Shown here: positions 19,202 to 29,139 of the stretch, piece after piece | How the letters are laid out: every line of letters starts with the position of its first letter | How positions within the stretch are numbered: position 1 is the first letter of the stretch | NCBI GenBank assembly: GCA_018066965.1 | Contig: JAGPVP010000123.1 | Location: 1 to 64,000 of the forward strand | Direction of reading: 5' to 3' | Source of the DNA: Zhongshania sp. | GTDB taxonomy: Bacteria; Pseudomonadota; Gammaproteobacteria; Pseudomonadales; Spongiibacteraceae | Length of the DNA: 64,000 nt | The notes under the pieces: model-generated | Told to the model about the DNA's origin: nothing | The model's input: the letters and a program-made list of their open reading frames with translations, nothing else | Databases searched by the model: none | Position numbers and translations under genes: made by a program

Positions 19202-20146
19202 TCATGATCTGCCTCGATGCAAGCGAATGCGCGGATCGATTAAGCCATAGCTAATATCAACCAGCACCACCACCAAGACTAAAAACGCGCCGTAAAATAC
19301 CGTGGTTCCCATAATGACCGTGTAATCAAGTTGCTGTACTGCCTGTACGAAATAGCGCCCCAAACCGGGAATCGCGAAAATTAATTCAACCACAAAACCG
19401 CCGGTGGTAATGGCCGCAATCGTTGGCCCTAATTCTGTCACCACGGGCAACACCGCGTTTCGCAATTGATGATGCCAGAACAAACGCCAACCGTGCACGC
19501 CCTTAGCTTTGGCGGCAATATTATAATCAGCGCTGAGTACTTCCAGCATAGAGGCACGCATAATTCGGCTCAGATACGCCATGGTGCCCAAACCCAATAC
19601 CAGCGCCGGCACCCAAATTTGATTCACACTGCCCCAACCCGCCACCGGCAGCAACGTTTTATCTGCGGCATTATTCATTGCCACAATGACTAGCTGCGCC
19701 AAGCCCGCAATAACAAAACCCGGCACTGAAATCGAAGCGATAACGGCGATCATCACCAGCCGGTCTGGCCAACGATTACGGCAATAGGCCGCCACGGACC
19801 CTGCAGCAACACCACCAACCAAGGCGATCAAGACCGCTGCGATACCAAGAGTGGCTGAGATAGGAAAGTGCTCGCGAATAATATCATTCACATGGCGATT
19901 TTCTTGGGTAAACGAAATCCCAAAATCGCCGTGTATCATATTACTCATGAATAAACGGTATTGCTCAAATAGAGGCTTGTCTAAACCATAGCGCGCTTCT
20001 AACTGCATACGCACCGCCGGCGACATGGCCTTTTCCTGCGTAAGCGGGTCGCCGGGTACGGCATGCATGGCAAAGAAGGTCGCAGTCGCGATAAACCAAA
20101 TAGTGATTAATCCAGACAACAGTCTTCTAGCAATAAAATTCAGCAT
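19202..20146 (-). CDS. oppB: Peptide ABC transporter permease (OppB type)
   Basis: A 314-residue inner-membrane permease with six predicted helices. It has the typical N-terminus MLNFIARRLLSGLITIW, FAMHAVPGDPL, LDKPLFEQYRLFMSNMIHGD and the EAA loop KAKGVHGWRLFWHHQLRNAV near the C-terminus. It pairs with OppC to form the channel. It starts two bases after the oppA stop and ends 13 bases before oppC. Confidence 0.93.
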   Translation of the reverse strand: MLNFIARRLLSGLITIWFIATATFFAMHAVPGDPLTQEKAMSPAVRMQLEARYGLDKPLFEQYRLFMSNMIHGDFGISFTQENRHVNDIIREHFPISATLGIAAVLIALVGGVAAGSVAAYCRNRWPDRLVMIAVIASISVPGFVIAGLAQLVIVAMNNAADKTLLPVAGWGSVNQIWVPALVLGLGTMAYLSRIMRASMLEVLSADYNIAAKAKGVHGWRLFWHHQLRNAVLPVVTELGPTIAAITTGGFVVELIFAIPGLGRYFVQAVQQLDYTVIMGTTVFYGAFLVLVVVLVDISYGLIDPRIRLHRGRS

Positions 20147-20148
20147 AA

Positions 20149-21792
20149 TTATTGCTCAATCCATGCATAACGAAATATTGGATCACCGCCAAAAATAGAG
20201 CGCCGAACACCTTTTAAGCGTGGGTTTTGCACATACAGTGCCCCATTCTCATAGGTAGGCAGTATCGGCACGTCTTCAACAACGATGCGCTGAATCTGCG
20301 CCATGGCGTTAAATCGGGTACGCGCATCATTGCTACCTTGGGCCAAGCGAACCCAGCGGTCATACAAAGGGTTATCGTAGCGGCCGCGATTATTGTCATT
20401 CCACGAAGCAAACAAATCGGCAAAGGTCATAATATCGTCGTAATCCGGCCCCCACGCAGCAGACACCATATCGAAATCACCACGGCGCATTTTCTCAAGC
20501 CGCTGCTTGAACACTTGCTGATCGATACGCAGCTCTAGTCCCAGACCTTTCTTAAATAAATACTGATAGTACTCGGCCTCTTGCAAGGCGCGCGGACTAT
20601 CGCCAGCCAACAAAACCAGCGGCGGCCAAACAGCCAAGCCCAACTCTTCTTTGGCTTGTTTTAGGTATTTACGCGCTGAGGCAATACTAGGGTCAACCCG
20701 CATGACTGGATACTCTTCCCTAAACGAACCTTTAAGCCCCTTTACCGTAACAGGGAAAAGTGAATACGCTGGCTTAATTCCCGGCAAACCAATAATTTTG
20801 TTTACCAGCAAATCAGGATCAATCAAACGCTGGACTGCTTTTCTAAATGAGCGATTCGCGGTAATACGGCCTTCGCGAAAATTAAATTCCAGAAAAAACA
20901 GTGAACCAGTATGAAAGTATTCAATATCAAAACCCCGGTCCACTGCTTCATTTAATAAGCCAGTATCAAGAGGCGCGATAGCAATTTGTTGATCGCGGAA
21001 TAAATTAAACTGGGCGCTGGGGTCGGCAGTGATATAGGGCATGTCAATTTCATTAATTTTAACGGACTCTACCTGCCAGTAATGCTGATTTTTACGTAAG
21101 CGCAAGTGCGCGCCATGCACCCACTTGTCTAAAACATAGGCGCCGTTTACCACTAACTTATCGCTGTCTGCCGCATACCGACCGCCCCAGTGATCAACCA
21201 CATCTTCGCGCATCGGTAAAAACGTCATAAATGCGGCAAGGCTGAGAAAGTAAGGACAGGGTTGCCCAAACTCAACGCGCAATTCGTAATCTGAAACCGC
21301 CGTCACGCCCAGATCAGTCAGCGGCAGTTTGCCGCTATTTACTGCCTCAGCATTTTTAATAGGATAAAAAATAAACGCGTATTGCGAAGCCGTACTCGGC
21401 TTTAGCGCGTGACGCCAAGCAAAAACAAAATCATGGGCGGTAACCGGCTTGCCATCACTCCAGCGCGCAGAATCGCGCAACCAAAAACTGGCGCCACCGG
21501 CATCGAGTTGCCAGCGCTCGGCAACACCCGGCGCCAACTCGCCGTCAGCGCCGTATACCAGTAGCCCTTCCATTAAATGCGCAAGTACAAAACTGGCGAT
21601 AGTATCCGTCGCCACCGCACTATTTAAGGTGGGCGGCTCGGTCGCCAAGGCAAGTGTCACTTTACTTTTGGCGGCATCTACCGCCTGAGCCACCGCAGGA
21701 ATCGTAAAACACAGTGCTAGTAATAAGATCGCCAACCGATGCGCCAGCGCAGAAAGCACCAACACGAATCGCTTCGCCAAGGTTTTCACCAT
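20149..21792 (-). CDS. oppA: Periplasmic peptide-binding protein (OppA/SBP_bac_5 family)
   Basis: Solute-binding protein that delivers peptides to OppBCDF. The preferred start at 21792 (MVKTLAKRF) gives about 547 residues with a signal peptide whose core is LAILLLALCFTIPAVAQA; there is no lipobox cysteine. The family signatures LATEPPTLNSAVATDTI and RWQLDAGGASFWLRDSARWS follow. The frame is open to 21978, but those extra residues overlap mnmC on the other strand and are not expected. First gene of the opp operon, divergent from mnmC with 48 bases between starts. Confidence 0.92.
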   Translation of the reverse strand: MVKTLAKRFVLVLSALAHRLAILLLALCFTIPAVAQAVDAAKSKVTLALATEPPTLNSAVATDTIASFVLAHLMEGLLVYGADGELAPGVAERWQLDAGGASFWLRDSARWSDGKPVTAHDFVFAWRHALKPSTASQYAFIFYPIKNAEAVNSGKLPLTDLGVTAVSDYELRVEFGQPCPYFLSLAAFMTFLPMREDVVDHWGGRYAADSDKLVVNGAYVLDKWVHGAHLRLRKNQHYWQVESVKINEIDMPYITADPSAQFNLFRDQQIAIAPLDTGLLNEAVDRGFDIEYFHTGSLFFLEFNFREGRITANRSFRKAVQRLIDPDLLVNKIIGLPGIKPAYSLFPVTVKGLKGSFREEYPVMRVDPSIASARKYLKQAKEELGLAVWPPLVLLAGDSPRALQEAEYYQYLFKKGLGLELRIDQQVFKQRLEKMRRGDFDMVSAAWGPDYDDIMTFADLFASWNDNNRGRYDNPLYDRWVRLAQGSNDARTRFNAMAQIQRIVVEDVPILPTYENGALYVQNPRLKGVRRSIFGGDPIFRYAWIEQ

Positions 21793-21840
21793 TTTCACTG
21801 CTACAATACGCCCCCCAGCAACGCTGATATTACATTTATA

Positions 21841-23913
21841 ATGGTTACGAGCTCGCACCCAAATCCCTATTTTCTTGAAGCCGCCAATATCGATTGGGAT
21901 GCCGATGGCGCTCCCAGAGCCGGTATTTATGGCGACATTTATTTCAGCCAAGAGAGTGGCATCAACGAAAGCCGCCATGTATTTTTATTTCACAATCAAC
22001 TGGCCGAACGCTGGCAAGCGTTAGACCCAGAAAAAAGTGGCCGGTTTACCATCATCGAAACCGGCTTTGGCACTGGTTTAAACTTTTTACTCGCTTGGCA
22101 ACTTTGGCAATCGGTAGCACCGCCTAACTGGCAGCTCCACTATATCTCGGTCGAAAAACACCCACTACACCCGCAAGATTTAAAACGCGCCCACGCCTCG
22201 TGGCCAGAACTGCAACATTTGGCCTCTATACTACAGCACAACTATCCACCGCTGTTACCAGGTCAGCACCGGAGAATGTTGAATAGTGCACAAGTTTGCC
22301 TGGATTTACTGTTCGACGACGCACTTGCATGCCTGCCAGCACTACTAGACTCACCGAGCAGACGCAGCCCACGCTCGCAAAACTCACCGCAAGATCGCAC
22401 TCCGTATGCCGACGCGTGGTTTCTTGACGGCTTCTCTCCCGCGAGTAATCCCGACATGTGGCACGACACCTTATTTGCTTGCATGGGCGCACTCAGCAAA
22501 CCCGAAACCACCTTTGCGACGTTTACATCTGCCGGCTTTGTAAAGCGCGGCCTGCGAGCGCAGGGCTTTCAAATCGAAAAAGTAACCGGCTACGGCCGCA
22601 AACGTGAAATGCTGCGGGGCACCTTTTCAAACCAAGCCGCTGTCGACGCGCCATTCCCGTTGAATGTTGCTGTGCCATGGCATCGCCCTGCGGCGCAATC
22701 GCCGGTCGCGAGCGCTATCGTCATTGGCGCGGGCTTGGCTGGCTGCAGCACCGCAAGAGCCTTGGCAGAACGCGGAGTGCAGGTCACAATTATCGAGCGC
22801 GACGCCCCCGCCAGCGGCGCATCCGGCAATCCACAAGGCGTGCTTTACACCAAGCTTTCGCCGGCACCGGGCGATTTAAACCAATTCGCCTTAACTAGTT
22901 TTTTATTTGCGCTACCCTACTACCGCGAACAATTAAAAAACGGAGCCATAGAAGGCGATCTTTGCGGTGTGTTACAGCTAGCAAATTCAAGCAAAGACGC
23001 CGCGCAATTTGAACAACTCAAGCACTTCTTGAGCGACCAAGACTGGTTACAGTTTGCCACTGACGACGAGTTAAGCACGCTTAGCGGAATTCCCCTCGCG
23101 GGCTGCGGATACTTTTATCCAAATGCAGGCTGGCTGTCACCGCCCAGCATATGTGCGGCGGATATAGACTACCCCAATATTCGCGTCATAAATCACTGCG
23201 AAGCCATATCACTACTTAATACGCCTGAGCAAAACCAGCAATGGCAAGTACAAGATCAGCACGGCCAAATTATTGCCGCCGCCGACGCCATCGTTATTGC
23301 CAATAGCAACGATGCACTGCAATTTCCACAAACCCAGTACCTCCCCCTAAAACCCATACGCGGCCAGCTTAGCTATATAAACGAGTCTGACTTAACCCAA
23401 ACGCCGCGCTGCGTGATTTGCCATGAGGGATATTTGGCGCCGGCAATAGACGGCACCTTATGCATAGGCGCCAGCTTTACACTGCGCGATTCCGACACCA
23501 CAGTTCAACAGCGTGATCACGACTGGAATCTTAGCCAGCTAAACGCGCTGTCACCCGGCTTACTTAAAGATGGAGTGGTGCCAAGCGGCGGCCGCGCGTC
23601 TCTGCGCTGTAGCAGTTCAGACTATTTACCTATTGTTGGCGCGGTGCCCATCGCGGCAGATTTTGCCAAACACTACGCGCCGCTGGGAAAAGACGCACGC
23701 CGTGTTATCGACACCCCCGCCAGTAATTATCCCAACGTCTATATCAATGTGGGGCACGGCTCGCGTGGGCTCACCTCCACGCCGCTATGCGCCGAGTTAA
23801 TCGCAAGTTACATTTGCGGAGAAATTCGGCCGCTTCCGCGTCACTTATGCGAAAGCCTGTCCCCCGCGCGGTTTTTAATCCGGCGACTCATCCGTAATCA
23901 GCGAATTAGCTAG
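21841..23913 (+). CDS. mnmC: Bifunctional tRNA 5-methylaminomethyl-2-thiouridine biosynthesis protein MnmC
   Basis: Two-domain enzyme that finishes the mnm5s2U34 wobble modification. The N-terminal SAM-dependent methyltransferase (MnmC2) shows IIETGFGTGLNFLLAW and AWFLDGFSPASNPDMW; the C-terminal FAD-dependent oxidase (MnmC1) begins with the Rossmann motif AIVIGAGLAGCSTARALAER and ends with NVGHGSRGLTSTPLCAELI. About 690 residues, close to E. coli MnmC. The start ATG at 21841 (MVTSSHPNPYF) is chosen because upstream in-frame residues overlap oppA and are not conserved. Confidence 0.95.
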   Translation: MVTSSHPNPYFLEAANIDWDADGAPRAGIYGDIYFSQESGINESRHVFLFHNQLAERWQALDPEKSGRFTIIETGFGTGLNFLLAWQLWQSVAPPNWQLHYISVEKHPLHPQDLKRAHASWPELQHLASILQHNYPPLLPGQHRRMLNSAQVCLDLLFDDALACLPALLDSPSRRSPRSQNSPQDRTPYADAWFLDGFSPASNPDMWHDTLFACMGALSKPETTFATFTSAGFVKRGLRAQGFQIEKVTGYGRKREMLRGTFSNQAAVDAPFPLNVAVPWHRPAAQSPVASAIVIGAGLAGCSTARALAERGVQVTIIERDAPASGASGNPQGVLYTKLSPAPGDLNQFALTSFLFALPYYREQLKNGAIEGDLCGVLQLANSSKDAAQFEQLKHFLSDQDWLQFATDDELSTLSGIPLAGCGYFYPNAGWLSPPSICAADIDYPNIRVINHCEAISLLNTPEQNQQWQVQDQHGQIIAAADAIVIANSNDALQFPQTQYLPLKPIRGQLSYINESDLTQTPRCVICHEGYLAPAIDGTLCIGASFTLRDSDTTVQQRDHDWNLSQLNALSPGLLKDGVVPSGGRASLRCSSSDYLPIVGAVPIAADFAKHYAPLGKDARRVIDTPASNYPNVYINVGHGSRGLTSTPLCAELIASYICGEIRPLPRHLCESLSPARFLIRRLIRNQRIS

Positions 23914-24002
23914 CGCCTATAGATCGCTACGCCCCACCGTCTATTTGTGGCAAACTCAAACGAATCATTTTGCCGCTTAAGAATCAACAATCTGGACATG
24001 AT

Positions 24003-24860
24003 GTGAAGACGCTTACCACTTACTTTAAATCCATTTTCCGTCGCGCACATCACGCTGCACGAAGCAACTTAGCGATGGCTATCGCGCTGCTAATCATGTC
24101 AGGCAATAGCCTTGCCGATCTGCCCTACCAGTTAATCGACACCTACCCACATCAGCCCGCCCTATTTACTCAGGGCCTAGAGCTATACCAAGGCAAGCTG
24201 TATGAAAGCAGCGGCTTGTATGGCTACTCTAAAATCATCGCTCGTAAGTTTCCGCCCTCACCCACCGACAGCATTAGCGGTTCGGCGCTGCCAGCCGATA
24301 TTTTTGCCGAAGGCATCAGCCAGTACCGCGGCAAACTCTATATGCTGACGTGGCGAGCCGGTCGCGGGCTTATTATCGACCCCCAGCACTTTAAATTACT
24401 GGGCGTCTTTCCCTATCAAGGCGAAGGCTGGGGTTTGTGTGCAAGTGTTGTTAAAGGGCGGGCCGACCATTTCGTCATGAGCAATGGCAGCGATAAATTA
24501 CAATGGCTAGCTGCAGACACCATGAAGCTCATCAATACCGTTTCCGTAACAGAACATGGCAAAGCGGTAGATCAATTAAATGAGCTGGAATGCCTTGGCG
24601 ACTACGTCATTGCGAATCAGTGGCACACTAACAATCTTCTTATTATCGATGGCCGCAATGGCAATGTACTCCAAAAACTCGATCTAAGCGCATTGGCCAC
24701 TGCTGCAAACAAAACCAGTCCGCTCGCGCCAGAAGCGGTCTTAAACGGCGTCGCCTACGATGCCAGCGACGATAGCTGGCTAGTAACCGGCAAGTTATGG
24801 CCGAGCATCTTCCGCATTAAATACATTTTACCTGCATTAACCAAACAAACCGGGCCCTAA
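24003..24860 (+). CDS. Glutaminyl-peptide cyclotransferase (plant/bacterial beta-propeller type)
   Basis: Converts N-terminal glutamine of peptides or proteins to pyroglutamate. It shows the family pattern FTQGLELYQGKLYESSGLYG, PADIFAEGISQYRGKLYMLTW, GEGWGLC and NELECLGDYVIANQWHTN, ending in NGVAYDASDDSWLVTGKLWP. A hydrophobic N-terminal segment (AMAIALLIMSGNSLA) is a signal peptide, so it acts in the periplasm. The start is uncertain: the frame opens at TTG 23970; GTG at 24003 and ATG at 24075 are alternatives. It precedes the M16 protease gene by 100 bases. Confidence 0.85.
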   Translation: MKTLTTYFKSIFRRAHHAARSNLAMAIALLIMSGNSLADLPYQLIDTYPHQPALFTQGLELYQGKLYESSGLYGYSKIIARKFPPSPTDSISGSALPADIFAEGISQYRGKLYMLTWRAGRGLIIDPQHFKLLGVFPYQGEGWGLCASVVKGRADHFVMSNGSDKLQWLAADTMKLINTVSVTEHGKAVDQLNELECLGDYVIANQWHTNNLLIIDGRNGNVLQKLDLSALATAANKTSPLAPEAVLNGVAYDASDDSWLVTGKLWPSIFRIKYILPALTKQTGP

Positions 24861-24960
24861 GCCAACCATAGTAATAATGCAATTGCGGCTCGCAGGCCCT
24901 AGAATACCAACCGTGAGATCTCAGCATAACGTTACCTCTTCGCCAAAATATGGATTACGC

Positions 24961-27921
24961 ATGACTCAAGTCGACACCGCCGTACAAACACCCGTCAACC
25001 CCGCTGCATTTCCTAGCTTTGAATTGCTCAGCAACGAAGACGTACCCGCACTTGGGGTAAGCATCGCCGAATACCGTCACAGCAAAACCGGCGCCAGCCA
25101 CTACCATATTGCGAGTGACAATCCAGAAAACGTGTTTTTGGTGGCCCTGCGTACTGTGCCCAAAGACTCAACGGGGGTGGCACATATTTTAGAACACACA
25201 GCCCTGTGCGGCAGCGAAAAATACCCCGTTCGCGACCCGTTTTTTATGATGATTCGGCGCTCCTTAAACAGCTTTATGAACGCCTTTACCAGCTCCGACT
25301 GGACGGCCTACCCCTTTGCCAGCAGCAATCGCAAAGATTTTGAAAACCTACTGCAGGTCTATTTAGACGCGGTGTTTTTTTCGCGCCTGCACCCGCTAGA
25401 CTTTGCCCAAGAAGGCCATCGCCTAGAGTTCAAAGACCCCAAAGACCCTAATTCAGAGCTTGAATTTAAAGGCGTGGTTTTCAATGAAATGAAAGGCGCG
25501 ATGAGCTCGGTACCTAGCCAGCTCTGGCAAACCCTGTGCAAATATTTATTTCCTAGCACCACCTATCACTACAATAGCGGTGGCGATCCAGAGGCGATCC
25601 CCGACTTAAGTTACGAGCAACTTCAATCCTTCTATAAAAGTCATTACCACCCTAGCAACGCGATTTTCATGACCTTCGGCGACATACCTGCCGCCGAGCA
25701 TCAAGCGCGTTTTGAAGAGTTAGCCTTAGATCGCTTTGACGCACTAAACACCCATATCGCCGTCGGCGATGAAAAACGTTACCACGCACCACTGCGCGTA
25801 CAAGAAAGCTATCCGCTACCCGCGTCAGAAGACACCGCCGACAAAACCCACGTGGTTGTGGCGTGGCTGATGGGCAAAAGCACAGAACTTGAAACCCAGC
25901 TAGAAGCACAGCTTCTCGCTGGCGTATTGCTCGACAATAGCGCCAGCCCACTCATGCACGCACTAGAAACCACCGCGCTGGGCAGCGCGCCCTCGCCCAT
26001 GTGCGGTCTCGAAGATTCGATGCGGGAAATGGTTTTGGCCTGCGGCGTAGAAGGCAGCAACATTGAGAGCACTGACGACGTTCAAAACTTAATACTCGAC
26101 ACCTTAAAAAATGTCGCTGAAAACGGTATACCCAAAGAAGATGTCGATGCGGTGTTACATCAACTGGAATTACGCCAGCGAGAAATTGGCGGCGACGGCT
26201 ACCCTTATGGCCTGCAATTAATTTTAACCGCCTTGGGCAGCGCAACTCATCGCGGCAAGCCGATAGAGCTACTCAATTTAGACCCTGCACTGCAAGCCAT
26301 TAGAGCTAAAACCGCAAGCCCCGATTACATAAAGCAACTTGCGCAAAACCTACTTGATAATCCACATCGCGTCACCTTGGTCATGAGCCCAGATCAACAG
26401 ATTCAAGGCCGTGCCGAGCAGGCCGAAAAAGATCGCCTAAACGCAATTAAAAACGCACTTAGCGACAAGCAAAAACAGCATATTATTGATCAAGCTGCGG
26501 CCTTGGCTGAACGCCAAACGATGGAAGAAGATGAATCCATACTGCCGAAAGTTACGCTCCACGACGTGCCGCTAGACACCCCAGCGCTGCATTTCGACAC
26601 CGCCCAGTTCGGCAATCTGCCGTATACCCAATACGGTCGCGGCACCAACGGCTTGGTATACCAGCAACTACTCGTTAGCTTGCCGGAGCTTACCGAGCAC
26701 GAGCTTTCACTACTTTCAATCTATACCCTAGTTGCCACCGAACTAGGACTTGGCGAGCAGAGTTATCTGCAAGTACAAGCGCGCCAATCTCAGGTATGTG
26801 GCGGCATTAGCGCCTATACCACCATGCGCGGCGGTATCAACGATGAACAAAACATCCAGGCTTATTTGGTCTTGTCGTCAAAAGCCTTGCTACGAAATGC
26901 CAGCGACCAAGCCAAACTAATGCGAGACACCTTTGAGCAACTTCGCTTTGACGAACACGAGCGCCTAAAAGAGCTCATCGCCCAACTTAAAGGACGACGC
27001 GAGTCGGCCATCACCGGCAACGGTCACGGCCTAGCAATGAGCGCTGCCAGTGCCGGCATGAGCCCCATCGCAAAAGTTAACGAAGAACTGGGTGGTTTAA
27101 GCGGTATTCGGCTGCTAAAACAACTTGCCAAGCGCATAGAAGAGCCCGAATCACTAGCGAGCCTTGCTGACGAATTGGCAGGAATACACCAAAAAATGTT
27201 AGCCAGCAGTAAAGAGCTGCTCATTATTGCCGAAGACGATCAGCTCCAAAATCTATGTGCTGACATCGCACCGATATGGCAGGATTTTAATGCCGATCCG
27301 TCTAAAGCATTTGAACTACCAACGCTACGCGCCGTAAATAAAGAATTCTGGCTGGCAAATTCGCAAGTTAACTTCTGCGCCAAAGCCTACCCCACAGTGC
27401 CGTCTGGCCATCCCGACGCCCCCGTACTCACAGTATTAGCCGTCTATCTGCGCAATGGCTTTTTACACCGCGCCATACGCGAACAAGGTGGTGCCTACGG
27501 TGGCGGCGCGTCGCAAGACTCAAACATTGCCGCCTTCCGTTTCTACTCATATCGAGATCCGCGCTTACAAGAAACCCTAAACGACTTCGACAAATCCATC
27601 ACCTGGATGCTCAGCACCGCAGTGTCTGCTCAGGGATTAGAAGAAGCGATTTTAGGCGTAGTTGGCAGCATCGATAAACCCGGCTCACCCGCAGGCGAAG
27701 CAAAGCAGGATTACCACAGCAATATTTTTGGCCGCACAATAGCGGAACGTCGCCAATTTCGGCAACGCGTACTTGCCGTGTCGGCTGAAGATTTATTACG
27801 GGTATGCGAACGGTACTTCACCAATGTAGAAGCAAGTGTTGCCGTTGTTAGTAATGAGACAAAAGCTGATGCACTGGCCGATTGGATCGCGCAAGAAGGA
27901 ATGACAATTCAACGCTTGTAA
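24961..27921 (+). CDS. M16-family zinc metalloprotease (PreP/presequence protease type)
   Basis: About 986 residues, the size of PreP-like peptidasomes that degrade small unfolded peptides in a closed chamber. The inverted zinc motif HxxEH is HILEH at 75-79, and the distal glutamate lies in FNEMKGAMSS. The M16C-associated linker and a second M16 half follow, including the substrate-arm GGAYGGGAS segment. There is no clear signal peptide, so it is probably cytosolic. The frame is open upstream to 24877, but the protein similarity begins at MTQVDTAVQ (24961). A bidirectional terminator follows. Confidence 0.92.
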   Translation: MTQVDTAVQTPVNPAAFPSFELLSNEDVPALGVSIAEYRHSKTGASHYHIASDNPENVFLVALRTVPKDSTGVAHILEHTALCGSEKYPVRDPFFMMIRRSLNSFMNAFTSSDWTAYPFASSNRKDFENLLQVYLDAVFFSRLHPLDFAQEGHRLEFKDPKDPNSELEFKGVVFNEMKGAMSSVPSQLWQTLCKYLFPSTTYHYNSGGDPEAIPDLSYEQLQSFYKSHYHPSNAIFMTFGDIPAAEHQARFEELALDRFDALNTHIAVGDEKRYHAPLRVQESYPLPASEDTADKTHVVVAWLMGKSTELETQLEAQLLAGVLLDNSASPLMHALETTALGSAPSPMCGLEDSMREMVLACGVEGSNIESTDDVQNLILDTLKNVAENGIPKEDVDAVLHQLELRQREIGGDGYPYGLQLILTALGSATHRGKPIELLNLDPALQAIRAKTASPDYIKQLAQNLLDNPHRVTLVMSPDQQIQGRAEQAEKDRLNAIKNALSDKQKQHIIDQAAALAERQTMEEDESILPKVTLHDVPLDTPALHFDTAQFGNLPYTQYGRGTNGLVYQQLLVSLPELTEHELSLLSIYTLVATELGLGEQSYLQVQARQSQVCGGISAYTTMRGGINDEQNIQAYLVLSSKALLRNASDQAKLMRDTFEQLRFDEHERLKELIAQLKGRRESAITGNGHGLAMSAASAGMSPIAKVNEELGGLSGIRLLKQLAKRIEEPESLASLADELAGIHQKMLASSKELLIIAEDDQLQNLCADIAPIWQDFNADPSKAFELPTLRAVNKEFWLANSQVNFCAKAYPTVPSGHPDAPVLTVLAVYLRNGFLHRAIREQGGAYGGGASQDSNIAAFRFYSYRDPRLQETLNDFDKSITWMLSTAVSAQGLEEAILGVVGSIDKPGSPAGEAKQDYHSNIFGRTIAERRQFRQRVLAVSAEDLLRVCERYFTNVEASVAVVSNETKADALADWIAQEGMTIQRL

Positions 27922-27939
27922 GACTTGGTTTTACCCACA

Positions 27940-27974
27940 AAAAAAAGGCAGTCCGTACTACGGCTGCCTTTTTA
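27940..27974. terminator. Bidirectional terminator between the M16 protease and the Spy-like gene
   Basis: Stem AAAAAGGCAG (27942-27951) / CTGCCTTTTT (27964-27973) continues into CCGT/ACGG with one bulged T and a three-base loop. A and T runs flank both sides, so it can end transcripts from both converging genes. Confidence 0.85.
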
Positions 27975-27994
27975 AACAAATCATTTCTCGTGTG

Positions 27995-28426
27995 CTATTT
28001 GCCGTTCATTATAGCCGAGGCCTCTAAGGCCTCAGAGCGCATTTTGTTGTAAGCACGCTTTTGCTTTTTATCTAGTAAGGCATAAAAACCGCGCTGAGTG
28101 TTTAGCAATGCCGCTGTATGTGCTGCGGACAAGCGACCCGCTTCACCGCTTAATCGGCTAACATCTGAATCATTCAGCTTTGCCAAATTCACGCGACGAA
28201 TGCTCTCCTGCGCGGCAACAAGACCATCGCGGATTACCACCGCATCTTTTGCATAATTTTCGAGTAATGCTTTTATCTGGGTTTGCTGAGTAGCGGACAA
28301 ATCCAATTTTTCAACGAGCACATCCAAACGCGCGCCACCAAAAGCCGCGTCATCCGCAAAAGCAGATGACATACCAAAGCCACTCAGTAAAACGCTTAAC
28401 ACCATTACAACACTAAATTTCTTCAT
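27995..28426 (-). CDS. Spy/CpxP-like periplasmic protein
   Basis: A 143-residue protein with a signal peptide (MKKFSVVMVLSVLLSGFGMS, cut after AFA). The mature part is helical with two LTxxQ-like motifs, LDLSATQQTQIKALLENY and FYALLDKKQKRAYNKM, which mark the Spy/CpxP family of envelope stress chaperones and regulators. No Cpx or other sensor genes are nearby, so the regulation is unknown. The 1.4-kb repeat region starts upstream of it. Confidence 0.75.
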   Translation of the reverse strand: MKKFSVVMVLSVLLSGFGMSSAFADDAAFGGARLDVLVEKLDLSATQQTQIKALLENYAKDAVVIRDGLVAAQESIRRVNLAKLNDSDVSRLSGEAGRLSAAHTAALLNTQRGFYALLDKKQKRAYNKMRSEALEASAIMNGK

Positions 28427-28540
28427 TCATTCCTCACTACATTTCGACACAAGTATTATTGAGACATAGTAATCGCAAAAAGTGCTCAATGCACAGCGCA
28501 GATATACTTATAAAACCTTCGGGCATTCGCTGCGCTCACC

Positions 28541-28654
28541 TGGATACCCGATCGGGGTCGGGTATGACGTTGGTCGGAGGCTGCTTTATCTATCCAATAA
28601 AGTATGGCACTCCGCAAGTCAGCCAAGGCCAAGCACCACCACGTCATCCTCAAC
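28541..28654 (+). repeat. 114-bp direct repeat, left copy (begins with palindrome TGGAT...ATGACG)
   Basis: This segment recurs at 29601-29714 with only two differences seen over 114 bases. It starts with the palindromic core ATACCCGA/TCGGGTAT and ends in GTCATCCTCAAC. The two copies bracket two tandem 416-420-bp units. No plausible gene lies inside; open frames here are repeat artefacts. Confidence 0.85.
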
Positions 28655-28719
28655 CGCCACCTCGCCACACTCAACGACCACCTCGTCAGCCTCAACGACC
28701 ACCTCGTCATCCTCAACTC
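28636..28719 (+). repeat. Four tandem copies of a degenerate 21-bp unit
   Basis: Units at 28636-28656, 28657-28677, 28678-28698 and 28699-28719, consensus CCACCTCGTCANCCTCAACGA. The equivalent place in the right copy (from 29696) holds one unit only, so three units (63 bp) were gained here or lost there. Spacing without spacers means this is not a CRISPR array. Confidence 0.85.
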
Positions 28720-28732
28720 GATTGAGGATCCA
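28705..28732 (-). repeat. Palindromic element, reverse orientation, CCTCAA stem
   Basis: On the minus strand it reads TGGAT, then CCTCAA, loop TCGAG, TTGAGG, then ATGACG. The outer ends match the forward elements at 28541-28569, 28797-28825, 29214-29242 and 29601-29629, but the stem differs from their CCCGA type. A second reverse copy lies at 29702-29729. Confidence 0.75.
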
Positions 28733-29139
28733 TATACCGCAGACTATGTATTACTCCGCACGCGGCAAAACCCAAAGGCATTCGCTAACGCTCATCTGGA
28801 TACCCGACCGGGGTCGGGTATGACGAGTAACTAAAGAATTTTCATCTTACGGATGCGATAGTTTTTACCAAAATACTACCGGCGGCCACCAATCCCTTCA
28901 GCACCGCTGAGCACTACAGCAAGTAACGGATTCAAGCGGGAAACTGTTTGAGCCGGAGGCGAGTTTTTCCCGCGCTGTTACTTGCGAAGCGCGGAGGGCA
29001 TCGATGGCGTTTTTTGCCATCGACGGTGATGTAGGGTGCCCTTTTTCTTTGCTTACTTTCCTTTTGGGCATGCAAAAAGGAAAGTAAGTCGCCCAGCGAG
29101 GGCGAAAACAAAGTTAGCAGGCAACTGAAAAAACTAGTC
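28724..29139 (+). repeat. 416-bp repeat unit 1 with several hairpins
   Basis: Nearly the same sequence follows directly as unit 2. Inside are a TGGAT...ATGACG palindrome (28797-28825), a nested inverted repeat GCAAGTAAC (28919-28927)/GTTACTTGC (28977-28985) around GCGGGAAA/TTTCCCGC, a hairpin TCGATGGC (29001-29008)/GCCATCGA (29016-29023), and a perfect 14-bp stem CTTACTTTCCTTTT (29052-29065)/AAAAGGAAAGTAAG (29075-29088). The small frames on both strands here look non-coding. Confidence 0.85.

Noticed and set aside
28636-28719. Possible CRISPR array
   Set aside because: The 21-bp units are directly adjacent with no spacers, and no cas genes are in the window.
28486-28834. Several open frames of 70-110 codons on both strands in the repeat block
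   Set aside because: They run through tandem 21-bp and palindromic repeats, overlap each other in several phases and have repeat-driven composition, so they are not believable genes.
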